Origin: Antedon mediterranea
Taxonomy: Eukaryota > Echinodermata > Crinoidea > Comatulida > Antedonidae
Direction: 5' to 3'
Length of the DNA: 64,000 bases
NCBI RefSeq assembly: GCF_964355755.1
Contig: NC_092675.1
Coordinates: 13,407,312 to 13,471,311 of the forward strand
The notes beneath the pieces are model-generated. The model had not been told where the DNA came from, made no database searches, and worked only from the letters and a program-made list of their open reading frames with translations. Position numbers and translations under genes: made by a program. Shown here one piece after another: positions 37,134 to 51,506 of this stretch; position 1 is the first letter of the stretch, and each line of letters starts with the position of its first letter.

Positions 37134-39304
37134 CTTAGAATCACATTATAAACCGTTTTAGACCATTTTGAGCTTTTCGATAACAATTTTCACACAAAAA
37201 CATCAAAGAGCACAAAATAGCTTAATATCGTATTTAAAAATGTTTTAGACCATTTTGAGCATTTAGATAAAACTTTTTCACACAAAACACCAAAGTGCTT
37301 AGAATAGCTTCAAATCGCATTTGGAGACGTTTTAGACCATTTTGTGATTTTTGAAAAAACTTGTTAACATAAAAACACCAAAGTGTTAGAATAGCTTCAA
37401 ATCACATTTGGAGACGTTTCAGACCATTTTGTGATTTTCGAAAAAACTTGTTAACATAAAAACACGAAAGTGCTTAGAATAGCTTCAAATCGAATTTGGA
37501 AACGTTTTAGACCATTTTGTGATTTTCGAAAAAACTTGTTAACATAAAAACACGAAAGTGCTTAGAATAGCTTCAAATCGCATTTGGAAACGTTTTAGAC
37601 CATTTTGTGATTTTCGAAAAAAATTGTTAACATAAAAACACCAAAGTGTTTAGAATAGCTTCAAATCGCATTTGGAGACGTTTTAGACCAATTTGTGATT
37701 TTCGAAAAAACTTATCAACATAAAAACACCAAATCGCATTTGGAGACGTTTTAGACCATTTTGTGATTTTGAAAAAACTTGTTAACATAAAAACACCAAA
37801 GTGCTTAAAATCACATTATAAATCGTTTTAGACCATTTTGAGCATTTCGACAAAACTTTTTCACACAAAATACCAAAGGGCTTCAAATCGCATTTGGAGA
37901 CGTTTTAGACCATTTTGTGATTTTCGAAAAAACTTTTTAACATAAAAACACCAAAGTGCTTAGAATAGCTTCAAATCACATTTGGAGACGTTTTAGACCA
38001 TTTTGTGATTTTCGAAAAAACTTGTTAACATAAAAACACGAAAGTGCTTAGAATAGCTTCAAATCGCATTTAGAAACGTTTTAGACCATTTTGTGATTTT
38101 CGAAAAAAATTGTTAACATAAAAACACCAAAGTGCTTAGAATCACATTATAAACCGTTTTAGACCATTTTGAGCATTTCGATAACAATTTTCACACAAAA
38201 ACATCAAAGAGCACAAAATAGCTTAATATCGTATTTAAAAATGTTTTAGACCATTTTGAGCAATTAGATAAAACTTTTTCACACAAAACACCAACGTGCT
38301 TAGAATAGCTTCAAATCGCATTTGGAGACGTTTTAGACCATTTTGTGATTTTTGAAAAAACTTGTTAACATAAAAACACCAAAGTGCTTAGAATAGCTTC
38401 AAATCACATTTGGAGACGTTTTAGACCATTTTGTGATTTTCGAAAAAACTTGTTAACATAAAAACACGAAAGTGCTTAGAATAGCTTCAAATCGCATTTG
38501 GAAACGTTTTAGACCATTTTGTGATTTTCGAAAAAAATTGTTAACATAAAAACACCAAAGTGTTTAGAATAGCTTCAAATCGCATTTGGAGACGTTTTAG
38601 ACCAATTTGTGATTTTCGAAAAAACTTATCAACATAAAAACACCAAAGGGTTTAGAATAGCTTCAAATCGCATTTGGAGACGTTTTAGACCATTTTGTGA
38701 TTTTGAAAAAACTTGTTAACATAAAAACACCAAAGTGCTTAGAATAGCTTCAAATCGCATTTGGAGACGTTTTAGACCATTTTGTGATTTTCGAAAAAAC
38801 TTGTTAACATAAAAACACCAAAGTGCTTAGAATAGCTTCAAATCGTATTTGGAGACGTTTTAGACCATTTTGAGATTTTCGAAAAAACTTGGTTACACAA
38901 AAACATCAAAGTGCTTAAAATCACATTATAAACCGTTTTAGACCATTTTTAGCATTTCGGTAACACTTTTCACACAAAAACATCAAAGAGCACAAAATAG
39001 CTTAATATCGTATTTAAAAACGTTTTAGACCATTTTGAGCATTTAGACAAAACTTTTTCACACAAAACACCAAAGTGCTTAGAATAGCTTCAAATCGCAT
39101 TTGGAGACGTTTTAGACCATTTTGTGCATTTCGATGAAACTTGGTTACACAAAAACATTAAAGTGCTTAAAATCACATTATAAATCGTTTTAGACCATTT
39201 TGAGCATTTCGACAAAACTTTTTCACACAAAATACCAAAGTGCTTAGAATAGCTTCAAATCGCATTTGGAGAGGTTTTAGACCATTTTGTGATTTTCGAA
39301 AAAA

Positions 39305-39330
39305 CTTTTTAACGTTTTAGACCATAAGTG
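39305..39330 (+). repeat. Deletion joint inside the truncated-A region
   Basis: The normal A end cttttta-ac is joined directly to gttttagaccataagtg. Compared with 34412-34489, 48 bp running from ataaaaacacc to ggagac are missing. Both ends share the dinucleotide ac, so the joint could reflect short-homology end joining or slippage rather than in-register exchange. Confidence 0.85.
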
Positions 39331-39529
39331 CTTAGAATCACATTATAAACCGTTTTAGACCATTTTGAGCATTTCGATAACAATTTTCACACAAAACATC
39401 AAAGAGCACAAAATAGCTTAATATCGTATTTAAAAATGTTTTAGACCATTTTGAGCATTTAGATAAAACTTTTTCACACAAAACACCAAAGTGCTTAGAA
39501 TAGCTTCAAATCGCATTTGGAGACGGTTT

Positions 39530-42500
39530 AGACCATTTTGTGATTTTTGAAAAAACTTGTTAACATAAAAACATGAAAGTGCTTAGAATAGCTTCAAATC
39601 ACATTTGGAGACGTTGTAGACCATTTTGTGATTTTTGAAAAAACTTGTTAACATAAAAACACGAAAGTGCTTAGAATAGCTTCAAATCGCATTTGGAAAC
39701 GTTTTAGACCATTTTGTGATTTTCGAAAAAGATTGTTAACATAAAAACACCAATGTGCTTAGAATCACAATATAAACCGTTTTAGACCATTTTGAGCATT
39801 TCGATAACAATTTTCACACAAAAACATCAAAGAGCACAAAATAGCTTAATATTGTATTTATAAATGTTTTAGACCATTTTGAGCATTTCGACAAAACTTT
39901 TTCACACAAAACACCAAAGTGCTTAGAATAGCTTCAAATCGCATTTGGAGACGTTTTTTATACCATTTTGTGATTTCGATGAAACTTGATTACACAAAAA
40001 CATCAAAGTGCTTAAAATCACATTATAAACCGTTTTAGACCATTTTGAGCATTTCGATAACACTTTTCACACAAAAACATCAAAGAGCACAAAATAGCTT
40101 AATATCGTATTTAAAAACGTTTTAGACCATTTTGAGCATTTAGACAAAACTTTTTCACACAAAACACCAAAGTGCTTAGAATAGCTTCAAATCGCATTTG
40201 GAGACGTTTTAGACCAATTTGTGCATTTCGATGAAACTTGATTACACAAAAACATCAAAGTGCTTAAAATCACATTATAAACCGTTTTAGACCATTTTGA
40301 GCATTTCGATAACACTTTTCACACAAAAACATCAAAGAGCACAAAATAGCTTAATATCGTATTTAAAAACGTTTTAGACCATTTTGAGCATTTAGACAAA
40401 ACTTTTTCACACAAAACACCAAAGTGCTAAGAATAGCTTCAAATCGCATTTGGAGACGTTTTAGAACATTTTGTGTTTTTCGAAAAAAACTGTTAACATA
40501 AAAACACCAAAGTGCTTAGAATAGCTTCAAATCGCATTTGGAGACGTTTTAGAACATTTTGTGTTCTTCGAAAAAACCTGTTAACATAAAAACACCAAAG
40601 TGCTTAGAATAGCTTCAAATCGCATTTGGAGACGTTTTAGACCATTTTGTGATTTTTGAAAAAACTTGTTAACATAAAAACACCAAAGTGCTTAGAATAG
40701 CTTCAAATCACATTTGGAGACGTTTTAGACCATTTTGTGATTTTCGAAAAAACTTGTTAACATAAAAACACGAAAGTGCTTAGAATAGCTTCAAATCGCA
40801 TTTGGAAACGTTTTAGACCATTTTGTGATTTTCGAAAAAGATTGTTAACATAAAAACACCAAAGTGCTTAGAATCACAATATAAACCGTTTTAGACCATT
40901 TTGAGCATTTCGATAACAATTTTCACACAAAAACATCAAAGAGCACAAAATAGCTTAATATCGTATTTAAAAATGTTTTAGACCATTTTGAGCATTTAGA
41001 TAAAATTTTTCACACAAAACACCAAAGTGCTTAGAATAGCTTCAAATCGCATTTGAAGACGGTTTAGACCATTTTGTGATTTTGAAAAAACTTGTTAACA
41101 TAAAAACACCAAAGTGCTAAGAATAGCTTCAAATCGCATTTGGAGACGTTTTAGACCATTTTGTGATTTTCGAAAAAACTTGTTAACATAAAAACACCAA
41201 AGTGCTTAGAATAGCTTCAAATCGTATTTGGAGACGTTTTAGACCATTTTGAGATTTTCGAAAAAACTTGGTTACACAAAAACATCAAAGTGCTTAAAAT
41301 CACATTATAAACCGTTTTAGACCATTTTGAACATTTCGATAACACTTTTCACACAAAAACATCAAAGAGCACAAAATAGCTTAATATCGTATTTAAAAAC
41401 GTTTTAGACCATTTTAAGCATTTCGACAAAACTTCTTCACACAAAACACCAAAGTGCTTAGAATAGCTTCAAATCGCATTTGGAGACGTTTTAGACCAAT
41501 TTGTGCATTTCGATGAAACTTGATTACACAAAAACATCAACGTGCTTAAAATCACATTATAAACCGTTTTAGACCATTTTGAGCATTTCGATAACACTTT
41601 TCACACAAAAACATCAAAGAGCACAAAATAGCTTAATATCGTATTTAAAAACGTTTTAGACCATTTTGAGCATTTAGACAAAACTTTTTCACACAAAACA
41701 CCAAAGTGCTTAGAATAGCTTCAAATCGCATTTGGAGACGTTTTAGACCATTTTGTGCATTTCGATGAAACTTGGTTACACAAAAACATCAAAGTGCTTA
41801 AAATCACATTATAAATCGTTTTAGACCATTTTGAGCATTTCGACAAAACTTTTTCACACAAAATACCAAAGGGCTTAGAATAGCTTCAAATCGCATTTGG
41901 AGACGTTTTAGACCATTTTGTGATTTTCGAAAAAACTTTTTTAACATAAAAAGACAAAAGTGCTTAGAATAGCTTCAAATCACATTTGGAGACGTTTTAG
42001 ACCATTTTGTGATTTTCGAAAAAACTTGTTAACATAAAAACACGAAAGTGCTTAGAATAGCTTCAAATCGCATTTGGAAACGTTTTAGACCATTTTGTGA
42101 TTTTCGAAAAAAATTGTTAACATAAAAACACCAAAGTGCTTAGAATCACATTATAAACCGTTTTAGACCATTTTGAGCATTTCGATAACAATTTTCACAC
42201 AAAAACATCAAAGAGCACAAAATAGCTTAATATCGTATTTAAAAATGTTTTAGACCATTTTGAGCATTTAGATAAAACTTTTTCACACAAAACACCAAAG
42301 TGCTTAGAATAGCTTCAAATCGCATTTGGAGACGGTTTAGACCATTTTGTGATTTTGAAAAAACTTGTTAACATAAAAACACCAAAGTGCTTAGAATAGC
42401 TTCAAATCGCATTTGGAGACGTTTTAGACCATTTTGTGATTTTCGAAAGAACTTGTTAACATAAAAACACCAAAGTGCTTAGAATAGCTTCAAATCGTAT

Positions 42501-44386
42501 TTGGAGACGTTTTAGACCCTTTTGAGATTTTCGAAAAAACTTGGTTACACAAAAACATCAAAGTGCTTAAAATCACATTATAAACCGTTTTAGACCATTT
42601 TGAACATTTCGATAACACTTTTCACACAAAAACATCAAAGAGCACAAAATAGCTTAATATCGTATTTAAAAACGTTTTAGACCATTTTGAGCATTTCGAC
42701 AAAACTTTTTCACACCAAAGTGCTTAGAATAGCTTCAAATCGCATTTGGAGACGTTTTAGACCATTTTGTGATTTTCGAAAAAACTTATCAACATAAAAA
42801 CACCAAAAGGTTTAGAATAGCTTCAAATCGCATTTGGAGACGTTTTAGACCATTTTGTGATTTTTGAAAAAACTTGTTAACATAAAAACACCAAAGTGCT
42901 TAGAATAGCTTCAAATCACATTTGGAGACGTTTTAGACCATTTTGTGATTTTCGAAAAAACTTGTTAACATAAAAACACGAAAGTGCTTAGAATAGCTTC
43001 AAATCGCATTTGGAAACGTTTTAGACCATTTTGTGATTTTCGAAAAAGATTGTTAACATAAAAACACCAAAGTGCTTAGAATCACAATATAAACCGTTTT
43101 AGACCATTTTGAGCATTTCGATAACAATTTTCACACAAAAACATCAAAGAGCACAAAATAGCTTAATATCGTATTTAAAAATGTTTTAGACCATTTTGAG
43201 CATTTAGATAAAATTTTTCACACAAAACACCAAAGTGCTTAGAATAGCTTCAAATCGCATTTAGAGACGGTTTAGACCATTTTGTGATTTTGAAAAAACT
43301 TGTTAACATAAAAACACCAAAGTGCTTAGAATAGCTTCAAATCGCATTTGGAGACGTTTTAGACCATTTTGTGATTTTCGAAAAAACTTGTTAACATAAA
43401 AACACCAAAGTGCTTAGAATAGCTTCAAATCGCATTTGGAGACGTTTTAGACCATTTTGTGATTTTCGAAAAAACTTGTTAACATAAAAACACCAAAGTG
43501 CTTAGAATAGCTTCAAATCGTATTTGGAGACGTTTTAGACCATTTTGAGATTTTCGAAAAAAACTTGGTTACACAAAAACATCAAAGTGCTTAAAATCAC
43601 ATTATAAACCGTTTTAGACCATTTTGAGCATTTCGATAACACTTTTCACACAAAAACATCAAAGAGCACAAAATAGCTTAATATCGTATTTAAAAACGTT
43701 TTAGACCATTTTGAGCATTTCGACAAAACTTTTTCACACAAAACACCAAAGTGCTTAGAATAGCTTCAAATCGCATTTGGAGACGTTTTAGACCAATTTG
43801 TGCATTTCGATGAAACTTGATTACACAAAAACATCAAAGTGCTTAAAATCACATTATAAACCGTTTTAGACCATTTTGAGCATTTCGATAACACTTTTCA
43901 CACAAAAACATCAAAGAGCACAAAATAGCTTAATATCGTATTTAAAAACGTTTTAGACCATTTTGAGCATTTAGACAAAACTTTTTCACACAAAACACCA
44001 AAGTGCTTAGAATAGCTTCAAATCGCATTTGGAGACGTTTTAGAACATTTTGTGTTTTTTGAAAAAAACTGTTAACATAAAAACACCAAAGTGCTTAGAA
44101 TAGCTTCAAATCGCATTTGGAGACGTTTTAGAACATTTTGTGTTCTTCGAAAAAACCTGTTAACATAAAAACACCAAAGTGTTTAGAATAGCTTCAAATC
44201 GCATTTGGAGACGTTTTAGACCATTCTGTGATTTTTGAAAAAACTTGTTAACATAAAAACACCAAAGTGCTTAGAATAGCTTCAAATCACATTTGGAGAC
44301 GTTTTAGACCATTTTGTGATTTTCGAAAAAACTTGTTAACATAAAAACACGAAAGTGCTTAGAATAGCTTCAAATCGCATTTGGAG
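39530..44386 (+). repeat. 4.86-kb segmental duplication, copy 2 (offset 24,045)
   Basis: This is the partner of 15485-20340. Differences seen include gtgttttttgaa for gtgtttttcgaa near 44055, ccattctgtg near 44221 and one extra A in the run near 43560, after which the offset becomes 24,046. The match ends inside a class A monomer near 44386. Confidence 0.92.
40867..42138 (+). repeat. Intact 15-monomer higher-order repeat, 1272 bp
   Basis: It has the standard order. It is the counterpart of 16822-18092 at an offset of 24,045 bp and shares its private variants (acttcttcac near 41430, aaaaagacaaaag near 41950). The next B' is at 42139. Confidence 0.88.
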
Positions 44387-45313
44387 ACGTTTTAGAACAT
44401 TTTGTGTTCTTCGAAAAAACCTGTTAACATAAAAACTCCAAAGTGCTTAGAATAGCTTCAAATCGCATTTGGAGACGTTTTAGACCATTTTGTGATTTTC
44501 GAAAAAACTTGTTAACATAAAAACACGAAAGTGCTTAGAATAGCTTCAAATCGCATTTGGAAACGTTTTAGACCATTTTGTGATTTTCGAAAAAACTTGT
44601 TAACATAAAAACACGAAAGTGCTTAGAATAGCTTCAAATCGCATTTGGAAACGTTTTAGACCATTTTGTGATTTTCGAAAAAAATTGTTAACATAAAAAC
44701 ACCAAAGTGTTTAGAATAGCTTCAAATCGCATTTGGAGACGTTTTAGACCAATTTGTGATTTTCGAAAAAACTTATCAACATAAAAACACCAAAGGGTTT
44801 AGAATAGCTTCAAATCGCATTTGGAGACGTTTTAGACCATTTTGTGATTTTCGAAAAAACTTGTTAACATAAAAACACGAAAGTGCTTAGAATAGCTTCA
44901 AATCGCATTTGGAAACGTTTTAGACCATTTTGTGATTTTCGAAAAAACTTGTTAACATAAAAACATGAAAGTGCTTAGAATAGCTTCAAATCGTATTTGG
45001 AGACGTTTTAGACCATTTTGTGATTTTCGAAAAAACTTGTTAACATAAAAACACCAATGTGCTTAGAATAGCTTCAAATCGCATTTTGAGACGTTTTAGA
45101 CCATTTTGTGCATTTCGATGAAACTTGGTTACACAAAAACATCAAAGTGCTTAAAATCACATTATAAACCATTTTAGACCATTTTGAGCATTTCGATAAC
45201 ACTTTTCACACAAAAACATCAAAGAGCACAAAATAGCTTAATATCGTATTTAAAAATGTTTTAGACCATTTTGAGCATTTAGATAAAACTTTTTCACACA
45301 AAACACCAAAGTG

Positions 45314-46004
45314 CTTAGAATAGCTTCAAATCGCATTTGGAGACGGTTTAGACCATTTTGTGATTTTGAAAAAACTTGTTAACATAAAAACACCAAAGTG
45401 CTTAGAATAGCTTCAAATCGCATTTGGAGACGTTTTAGACCATTTTGTGATTTTCGAAAAAACTTGTTAACATAAAAACACCAAAGTGCTTAGAATAGCT
45501 TCAAATCGTATTTGGAGACGTTTTAGACCATTTTGAGATTTTCGAAAAAACTTGGTTACACAAAAACATCAAAGTGCTTAAAATCACATTATAAACCGTT
45601 TTAGACCATTTTGAACATTTCGATAACACTTTTCACACAAAAACATCAAAGAGCACAAAATAGCTTAATATCGTATTTAAAAACGTTTTAGACCATTTTG
45701 AGCATTTCGACAAAACTTTTTCACACAAAACACCAAAGTGCTTAGAATAGCTTCAAATCGCATTTGGAGACGTTTTAGACCAATTTGTGATTTTCGAAAA
45801 AACTTTTTAACATAAAAACACCAAAGTGCTTAGAATAGCTTCAAATCACATTTGGAGACGTTTTAGACCATTTTGTGATTTTCGAAAAAACTTGTTAACA
45901 TAAAAACACGAAAGTGCTTAGAATAGCTTCAAATCGCATTTGGAAACGTTTTAGACCATTTTGTGATTTTCGAAAAAAATTGTTAACATAAAAACACCAA
46001 AGTG
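45314..46004 (+). repeat. Contracted higher-order repeat with a D/A fusion monomer
   Basis: The order is A 45314-45400, A 45401-45488, E 45489-45576, B 45577-45653, C 45654-45740, fusion 45741-45828, A 45829-45916 and A 45917-46004, then B' at 46005. The fusion begins as the first D of a unit (accaatttgtg) and continues as the A that normally follows B'' (attttcgaaaaaac, then tttttaac). The reference D-B-C-D-B'' block of 417 bp has thus been removed, with the joint inside aligned D and A monomers. Confidence 0.85.
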
Positions 46005-47374
46005 CTTAGAATCACATTATAAACCGTTTTAGACCATTTTGAGCATTTCGATAACAATTTTCACAAAAAAACATCAAAGAGCACAAAATAGCTTAATATC
46101 GTATTTAAAAATGTTTTAGACCATTTTGAGCATTTAGATAAAACTTTTTCACACAAAACACCAAAGTGCTTAGAATAGCTTCAAATCGCATTTGGAGACG
46201 TTTTAGACCATTTTGTGATTTTTGAAAAAACTTGTTAACATAAAAACACCAAAGTGCTTAGAATAGCTTCAAATCACATTTGGAGACGTTTTAGACCATT
46301 TTGTGATTTTCGAAAAAACTTGTTAACATAAAAACACGAAAGTGCTTAGAATAGCTTCAAATCGCATTTGGAAACGTTTTAGACCATTTAGTGATTTTCG
46401 AAAAAACTTGTTAACATAAAAACACGAAAGTGCTTAGAATAGCTTCAAATTGCATTTGGAAACGTTTTAGACCATTTTGTGATTTTCGAAAAAAATTGTT
46501 AACATAAAAACACCAATGTGCTTAGAATCACATTATAAACCGTTTTAGACCATTTTGAGCATTTCGATAACAATTTTCACACAAAAACATCAAAGAGCAC
46601 AAAATAACTTAATATCGTATTTATAAATGTTTTAGACCATTTTGAGCATTTCGACAAAACTTTTTCACACAAAACACCAAAGTGCTTAGAATAGCTTCAA
46701 ATCGCATTTGGAGACGTTTTAGACCATTTTGTGATTTCGATGAAACTTGATTACACAAAAACATCAAAGTGCTTAAAATCACATTATAAACCGTTTTAGA
46801 CCATTTTGAGCATTTCGATAACACTTTTCACACAAAAACATCAAAGAGCACAAAATAGCTTAATATCGTATTTAAAAACGTTTTAGACCATTTTGAGCAT
46901 TTAGACAAAACTTTTTCACACAAAACACCAAAGTGCTTAGAATAGCTTCAAATCGCATTTGGAGACGTTTTAGAACATTTTGTGTTTTTCGAAAAAAACT
47001 GTTAACATAAAAACACCAAAGTGCTTAGAATAGCTTCAAATCGCATTTGGAGACGTTTTAGAACATTTTGTGTTCTTCGAAAAAACCTGTTAACATAAAA
47101 ACACCAAAGTGCTTAGAATAGCTTCAAATCGCATTTGGAGACGTTTTAGACCATTTTGTGATTTTTGAAAAAACTTGTTAACATAAAAACACCAAAGTGC
47201 TTAGAATAGCTTCAAATCACATTTGGAGACGTTTTAGACCATTTTGTGATTTTCGAAAAAACTTGTTAACATAAAAACACGAAAGTGCTTAGAATAGCTT
47301 CAAATCGCATTTGGAAACGTTTTAGACCATTTTGTGATTTTCGAAAAAGATTGTTAACATAAAAACACCAAAGT

Positions 47375-48558
47375 GCTTAGAATCACAATATAAACCGTTT
47401 TAGACCATTTTGAGCATTTCGATAACAATTTTCACACAAAAACATCAAAGAGCACAAAATAGCTTAATATCGTATTTAAAAATGTTTTAGACCATTTTGA
47501 GCATTTAGATAAAATTTTTCACACAAAACACCAAAGTGCTTAGAATAGCTTTAAATCGCATTTGGAGACGGTTTAGACCATTTTGTGATTTTGAAAAAAC
47601 TTGTTAACATAAAAACACCAAAGTGCTTAGAATAGCTTCAAATCGTATTTGGAGACGTTTTAGACCATTTTGAGATTTTCGAAAAAACTTGGTTACACAA
47701 AAACATCAAAGTGCTTAAAATCACATTATAAACCGTTTTAGACCATTTTGAACATTTCGATAACACTTTTCACACAAAAACATCAAAGAGCACAAAATAG
47801 CTTAATATCGTATTTAAAAACGTTTTAGACCATTTTGAGCATTTCGACAAAACTTTTTCACACAAAACACCAAAGTGCTTAGAATAGCTTCAAATCGCAT
47901 TTGGAGACGTTTTAGACCAATTTGTGCATTTCGATGAAACTTGATTACACAAAAACATCAACGTGCTTAAAATCACATTATAAACCGTTTTAGACCATTT
48001 TGAGCATTTCGATAACACTTTTCACACAAAAACATCAAAGAGCACAAAATAGCTTAATATCGTATTTAAAAACGTTTTAGACCATTTTGAGCATTTAGAC
48101 AAAACTTTTTCACACAAAACACCAAAGTGCTTAGAATAGCTTCAAATCGCATTTGGAGACGTTTTAGACCATTTTGTGCATTTCGATGAAACTTGGTTAC
48201 ACAAAAACATCAAAGTGCTTAAAATCACATTATAAATCGTTTTAGACCATTTTGAGCATTTCGACAAAACTTTTTCACACAAAATACCAAAGGGCTTAGA
48301 ATAGCTTCAAATCGCATTTGGAGACGTTTTAGACCATTTTGTGATTTTCGAAAAAACTTTTTAACATAAAAAGACCAAAGTGCTTAGAATAGCTTCAAAT
48401 CACATTTGGAGACGTTTTAGACCATTTTGTGATTTTCGAAAAAACTTGTTAACATAAAAACACGAAAGTGCTTAGAATAGCTTCAAATCGCATTTGGAAA
48501 CGTTTTAGACCATTTTGTGATTTTCGAAAAATATTGTTAACATAAAAACACCAAAGTG
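47375..48558 (+). repeat. 14-monomer higher-order repeat, 1184 bp, second A lost
   Basis: After B'-C the gacggtttag A monomer is followed directly by E, so the second A of the reference order is missing. The rest of the unit is standard. The next B' starts at 48559. Confidence 0.86.
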
Positions 48559-48717
48559 CTTAGAATCACATTATAAACCGTTTTAGACCATTTTGAGCAT
48601 TTCGATAACAATTTTCACACAAAAACATCAAAGAGCACAAAATAGCTTAATATCGTATTTAAAAATGTTTTAGACCATTTTGAGCATTTAGATAAAACTT
48701 TTTCACACAAAACACCA

Positions 48718-50173
48718 AAGTGCTTAGAATAGCTTCAAATCGCATTTGGAAACGTTTTAGACCATTTTGTGATTTTCGAAAAAAATTGTTAACATAAAAA
48801 CACCAAAGTGTTTAGAATAGCTTCAAATCGCATTTGGAGACGTTTTAGACCAATTTGTGATTTTCGAAAAAACTTATCAACATAAAAACACCAAAGGGTT
48901 TAGAATAGCTTCAAATCGCATTTGGAGACGTTTTAGACCATTTTGTGATTTTCGAAAAAACTTGTTAACATAAAAACACGAAAGTGCTTAGAATAGCTTC
49001 AAATCGCATTTGGAAACGTTTTAGACCATTTTGTGATTTTCGAAAAAACTTGTTAACATAAAAACATGAAAGTGCTTAGAATAGCTTCAAATCGTATTTG
49101 GAGACGTTTTAGACCATTTTGTGATTTTCGAAAAAACTTGTTAACATAAAAACACCAATGTGCTTAGAATAGCTTCAAATCGCATTTTGAGACGTTTTAG
49201 ACCATTTTGTGCATTTCGATGAAACTTGGTTACACAAAAACATCAAAGTGCTTAAAATCACATTATAAACCATTTTAGACCATTTTGAGCATTTCGATAA
49301 CACTTTTCACACAAAAACATCAAAGAGCACAAAATAGCTTAATATCGTATTTAAAAACGTTTTAGACCATTTTGAGCATTTCGACAAAACTTTTTCACAC
49401 AAAACACCAAAGTGCTTAGAATAGCTTCAAATCGCATTTGGAGACGTTTTAGACCATTTTGTGATTTTCGAAAAAACTTGTTAACATAAAAACATCAAAG
49501 TGTACAGAATAACTTCAAATCGCATTTGGAGACCGTTTTAGGCCAATTTGTGATTTTCGAAAAAACTTGTTAACCTAAAAATACCAAAGTGTTTAGAATA
49601 GCTTCAAATCGCATTTGGAGACGTTTTAGAACATTTTGTGATTTTCGAAAAAACTTGTTAACATAAAAACACCAAAGTGCTTCAAATCGCATTTGGAGAC
49701 ATTTTAGACCAATTTGTGATTTTTTAAAAAACTTGTTAACATAAAAACACCAAAGTGCTTACAATAGCTTCAAATCGTATTTGGAGACGTTTTAGACCAT
49801 TTTGTGATTTTCGAAAAAACTTGTTAACATAAAAACACCAAAGTACTTAGAATAGCTTCAAATCGCATTTGGAGACGTTTTAGACCATTTTATGCATTTC
49901 GATGAAACTTGGTTACACAAAAACATCAAAGTGCTTAAAATCACATTATAATCCGTTTTAGACCATTTTGAGCATTTCGATAACACTTTTCACACAAAAA
50001 CATCAAAGAGCACAAAATAGCTTAATATCGTATTTAAAAACTTTTTAGACCATTTTGAGCATTTCGACAAAACTTTTTCACACAAAACACCAAAGTGCTT
50101 AGAATAGCTTCAAATCGCATTTGGAGACGTTTTAGACCATTTTGTGATTTTCGAAAAAAATTGTTAACATAAA
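48718..50173 (+). repeat. Copy of the tgtacag-marked cassette (offset 47,198)
   Basis: It matches 1520-2975. The landmarks acatgaaag (49064), tgtacagaataac (49501) and aaaactttttagacc (50038) sit at the same spacing as in the first copy. It differs by gattttttaaaaaac near 49727. The right edge is inside a class A monomer. Confidence 0.9.
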
Positions 50174-51506
50174 AACACCAAAGTGCTTAGAATAGCTTCA
50201 AATCGTATTTGGAGACGTTTTAGACCATTTTGAGATTTTCGAAAAAACTTGGTTACACAAAAACATCAAAGTGCTTAAAATCACATTATAAACCGTTTTA
50301 GACCATTTTGTGCATTTCGATAACACTTTTCACACAAAAACATCAAAGAGCACAAAATAGCTTAATATCGTATTTAAAAACGTTTTAGACCATTTTGAGC
50401 ATTTCGACAAAACTTTTTCACACAAAACACCAAAGTGCTTAGAATAGCTTCAAATCGCATTTGGAGACGTTTTAGACCAATTTGTGCATTTCGATGAAAC
50501 TTGATTACACAAAAACATCAACGTGCTTAAAATCACATTATAAACCGTTTTAGACCATTTTGAGCATTTCGATAACACTTTTCACACAAAAACATCAAAG
50601 AGCACAAAATAGCTTAATATCGTATTTAAAAACGTTTTAGACCATTTTGAGCATTTAGACAAAACTTTTTCACACAAAACACCAAAGTGCTTAGAATAGC
50701 TTCAAATCGCATTTGGAGACGTTTTAGACCATTTTGTGCATTTCGATGAAACTTGGTTACACAAAAACATCAAAGTGCTTAAAATCACATTATAAATCGT
50801 TTTAGACCATTTTGAGCATTTCGACAAAACTTTTTCACACCAAATACCAAAGGACTTAGAATAGCTTCAAATCGCATTTGGAGACGTTTTAGACCATTTT
50901 GTGATTTTCGAAAAAACTTTTTAACATAAAAACACCAAAGTGCTTAGAATAGCTTCAAATCACATTTGGAGACGTTTTAGACCATAAGTGCTTAGAATCA
51001 CATTATAAACCGTTTTAGACCATTTTGAGCATTTCGATAACAATTTTCACACAAAAACATCAAAGAGCACAAAATAGCTTAATATCGTATTTAAAAATGT
51101 TTTAGACCATTTTGAGCATTTAGATAAAACTTTTTCACACAAAACACCAAAGTGCTTAGAATAGCTTCAAATCGCATTTGGAGACGTTTTAGACCATTTT
51201 GTGATTTTTGAAAAAACTTGTTAACATAAAAATACCAAAGTGCTTAGAATAGCTTCAAATCACATTTGGAGATGTTTTAGACCATTTTGTGATTTTTGAA
51301 AAAACTTGTTAACATAAAAACACCAAAGTGCTTAGAATAGCTTCAAATCACATTTGGAGACGTTTTAGACCATTTTGTGATTTTCGAAAAAACTTGTTAA
51401 CATAAAAACACGAAAGTGCTTAGAATAGCTTCAAATCGCATTTGGAAACGTTTTAGACCATTTTGTGATTTTCAAAAAAGATTGTTAACATAAAAACACC
51501 AAAGTG

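Larger units (their letters stand above)
33533..38620 (+). repeat. About 6-kb tandem duplication, right copy
   Basis: This is the partner of 27620-32730. It has one A monomer more than the left copy near 33760-33850 and another near 37050-37130, and two fewer near 38550. Confidence 0.88.

Noticed and set aside
46621-46824. Minus-strand open frame of 67 codons
   Set aside because: It reads through adjacent satellite monomers and shares repeat-derived words with the other short frames. Monomer lengths of 88 and 77 bp shift the frame, so nothing longer stays open.
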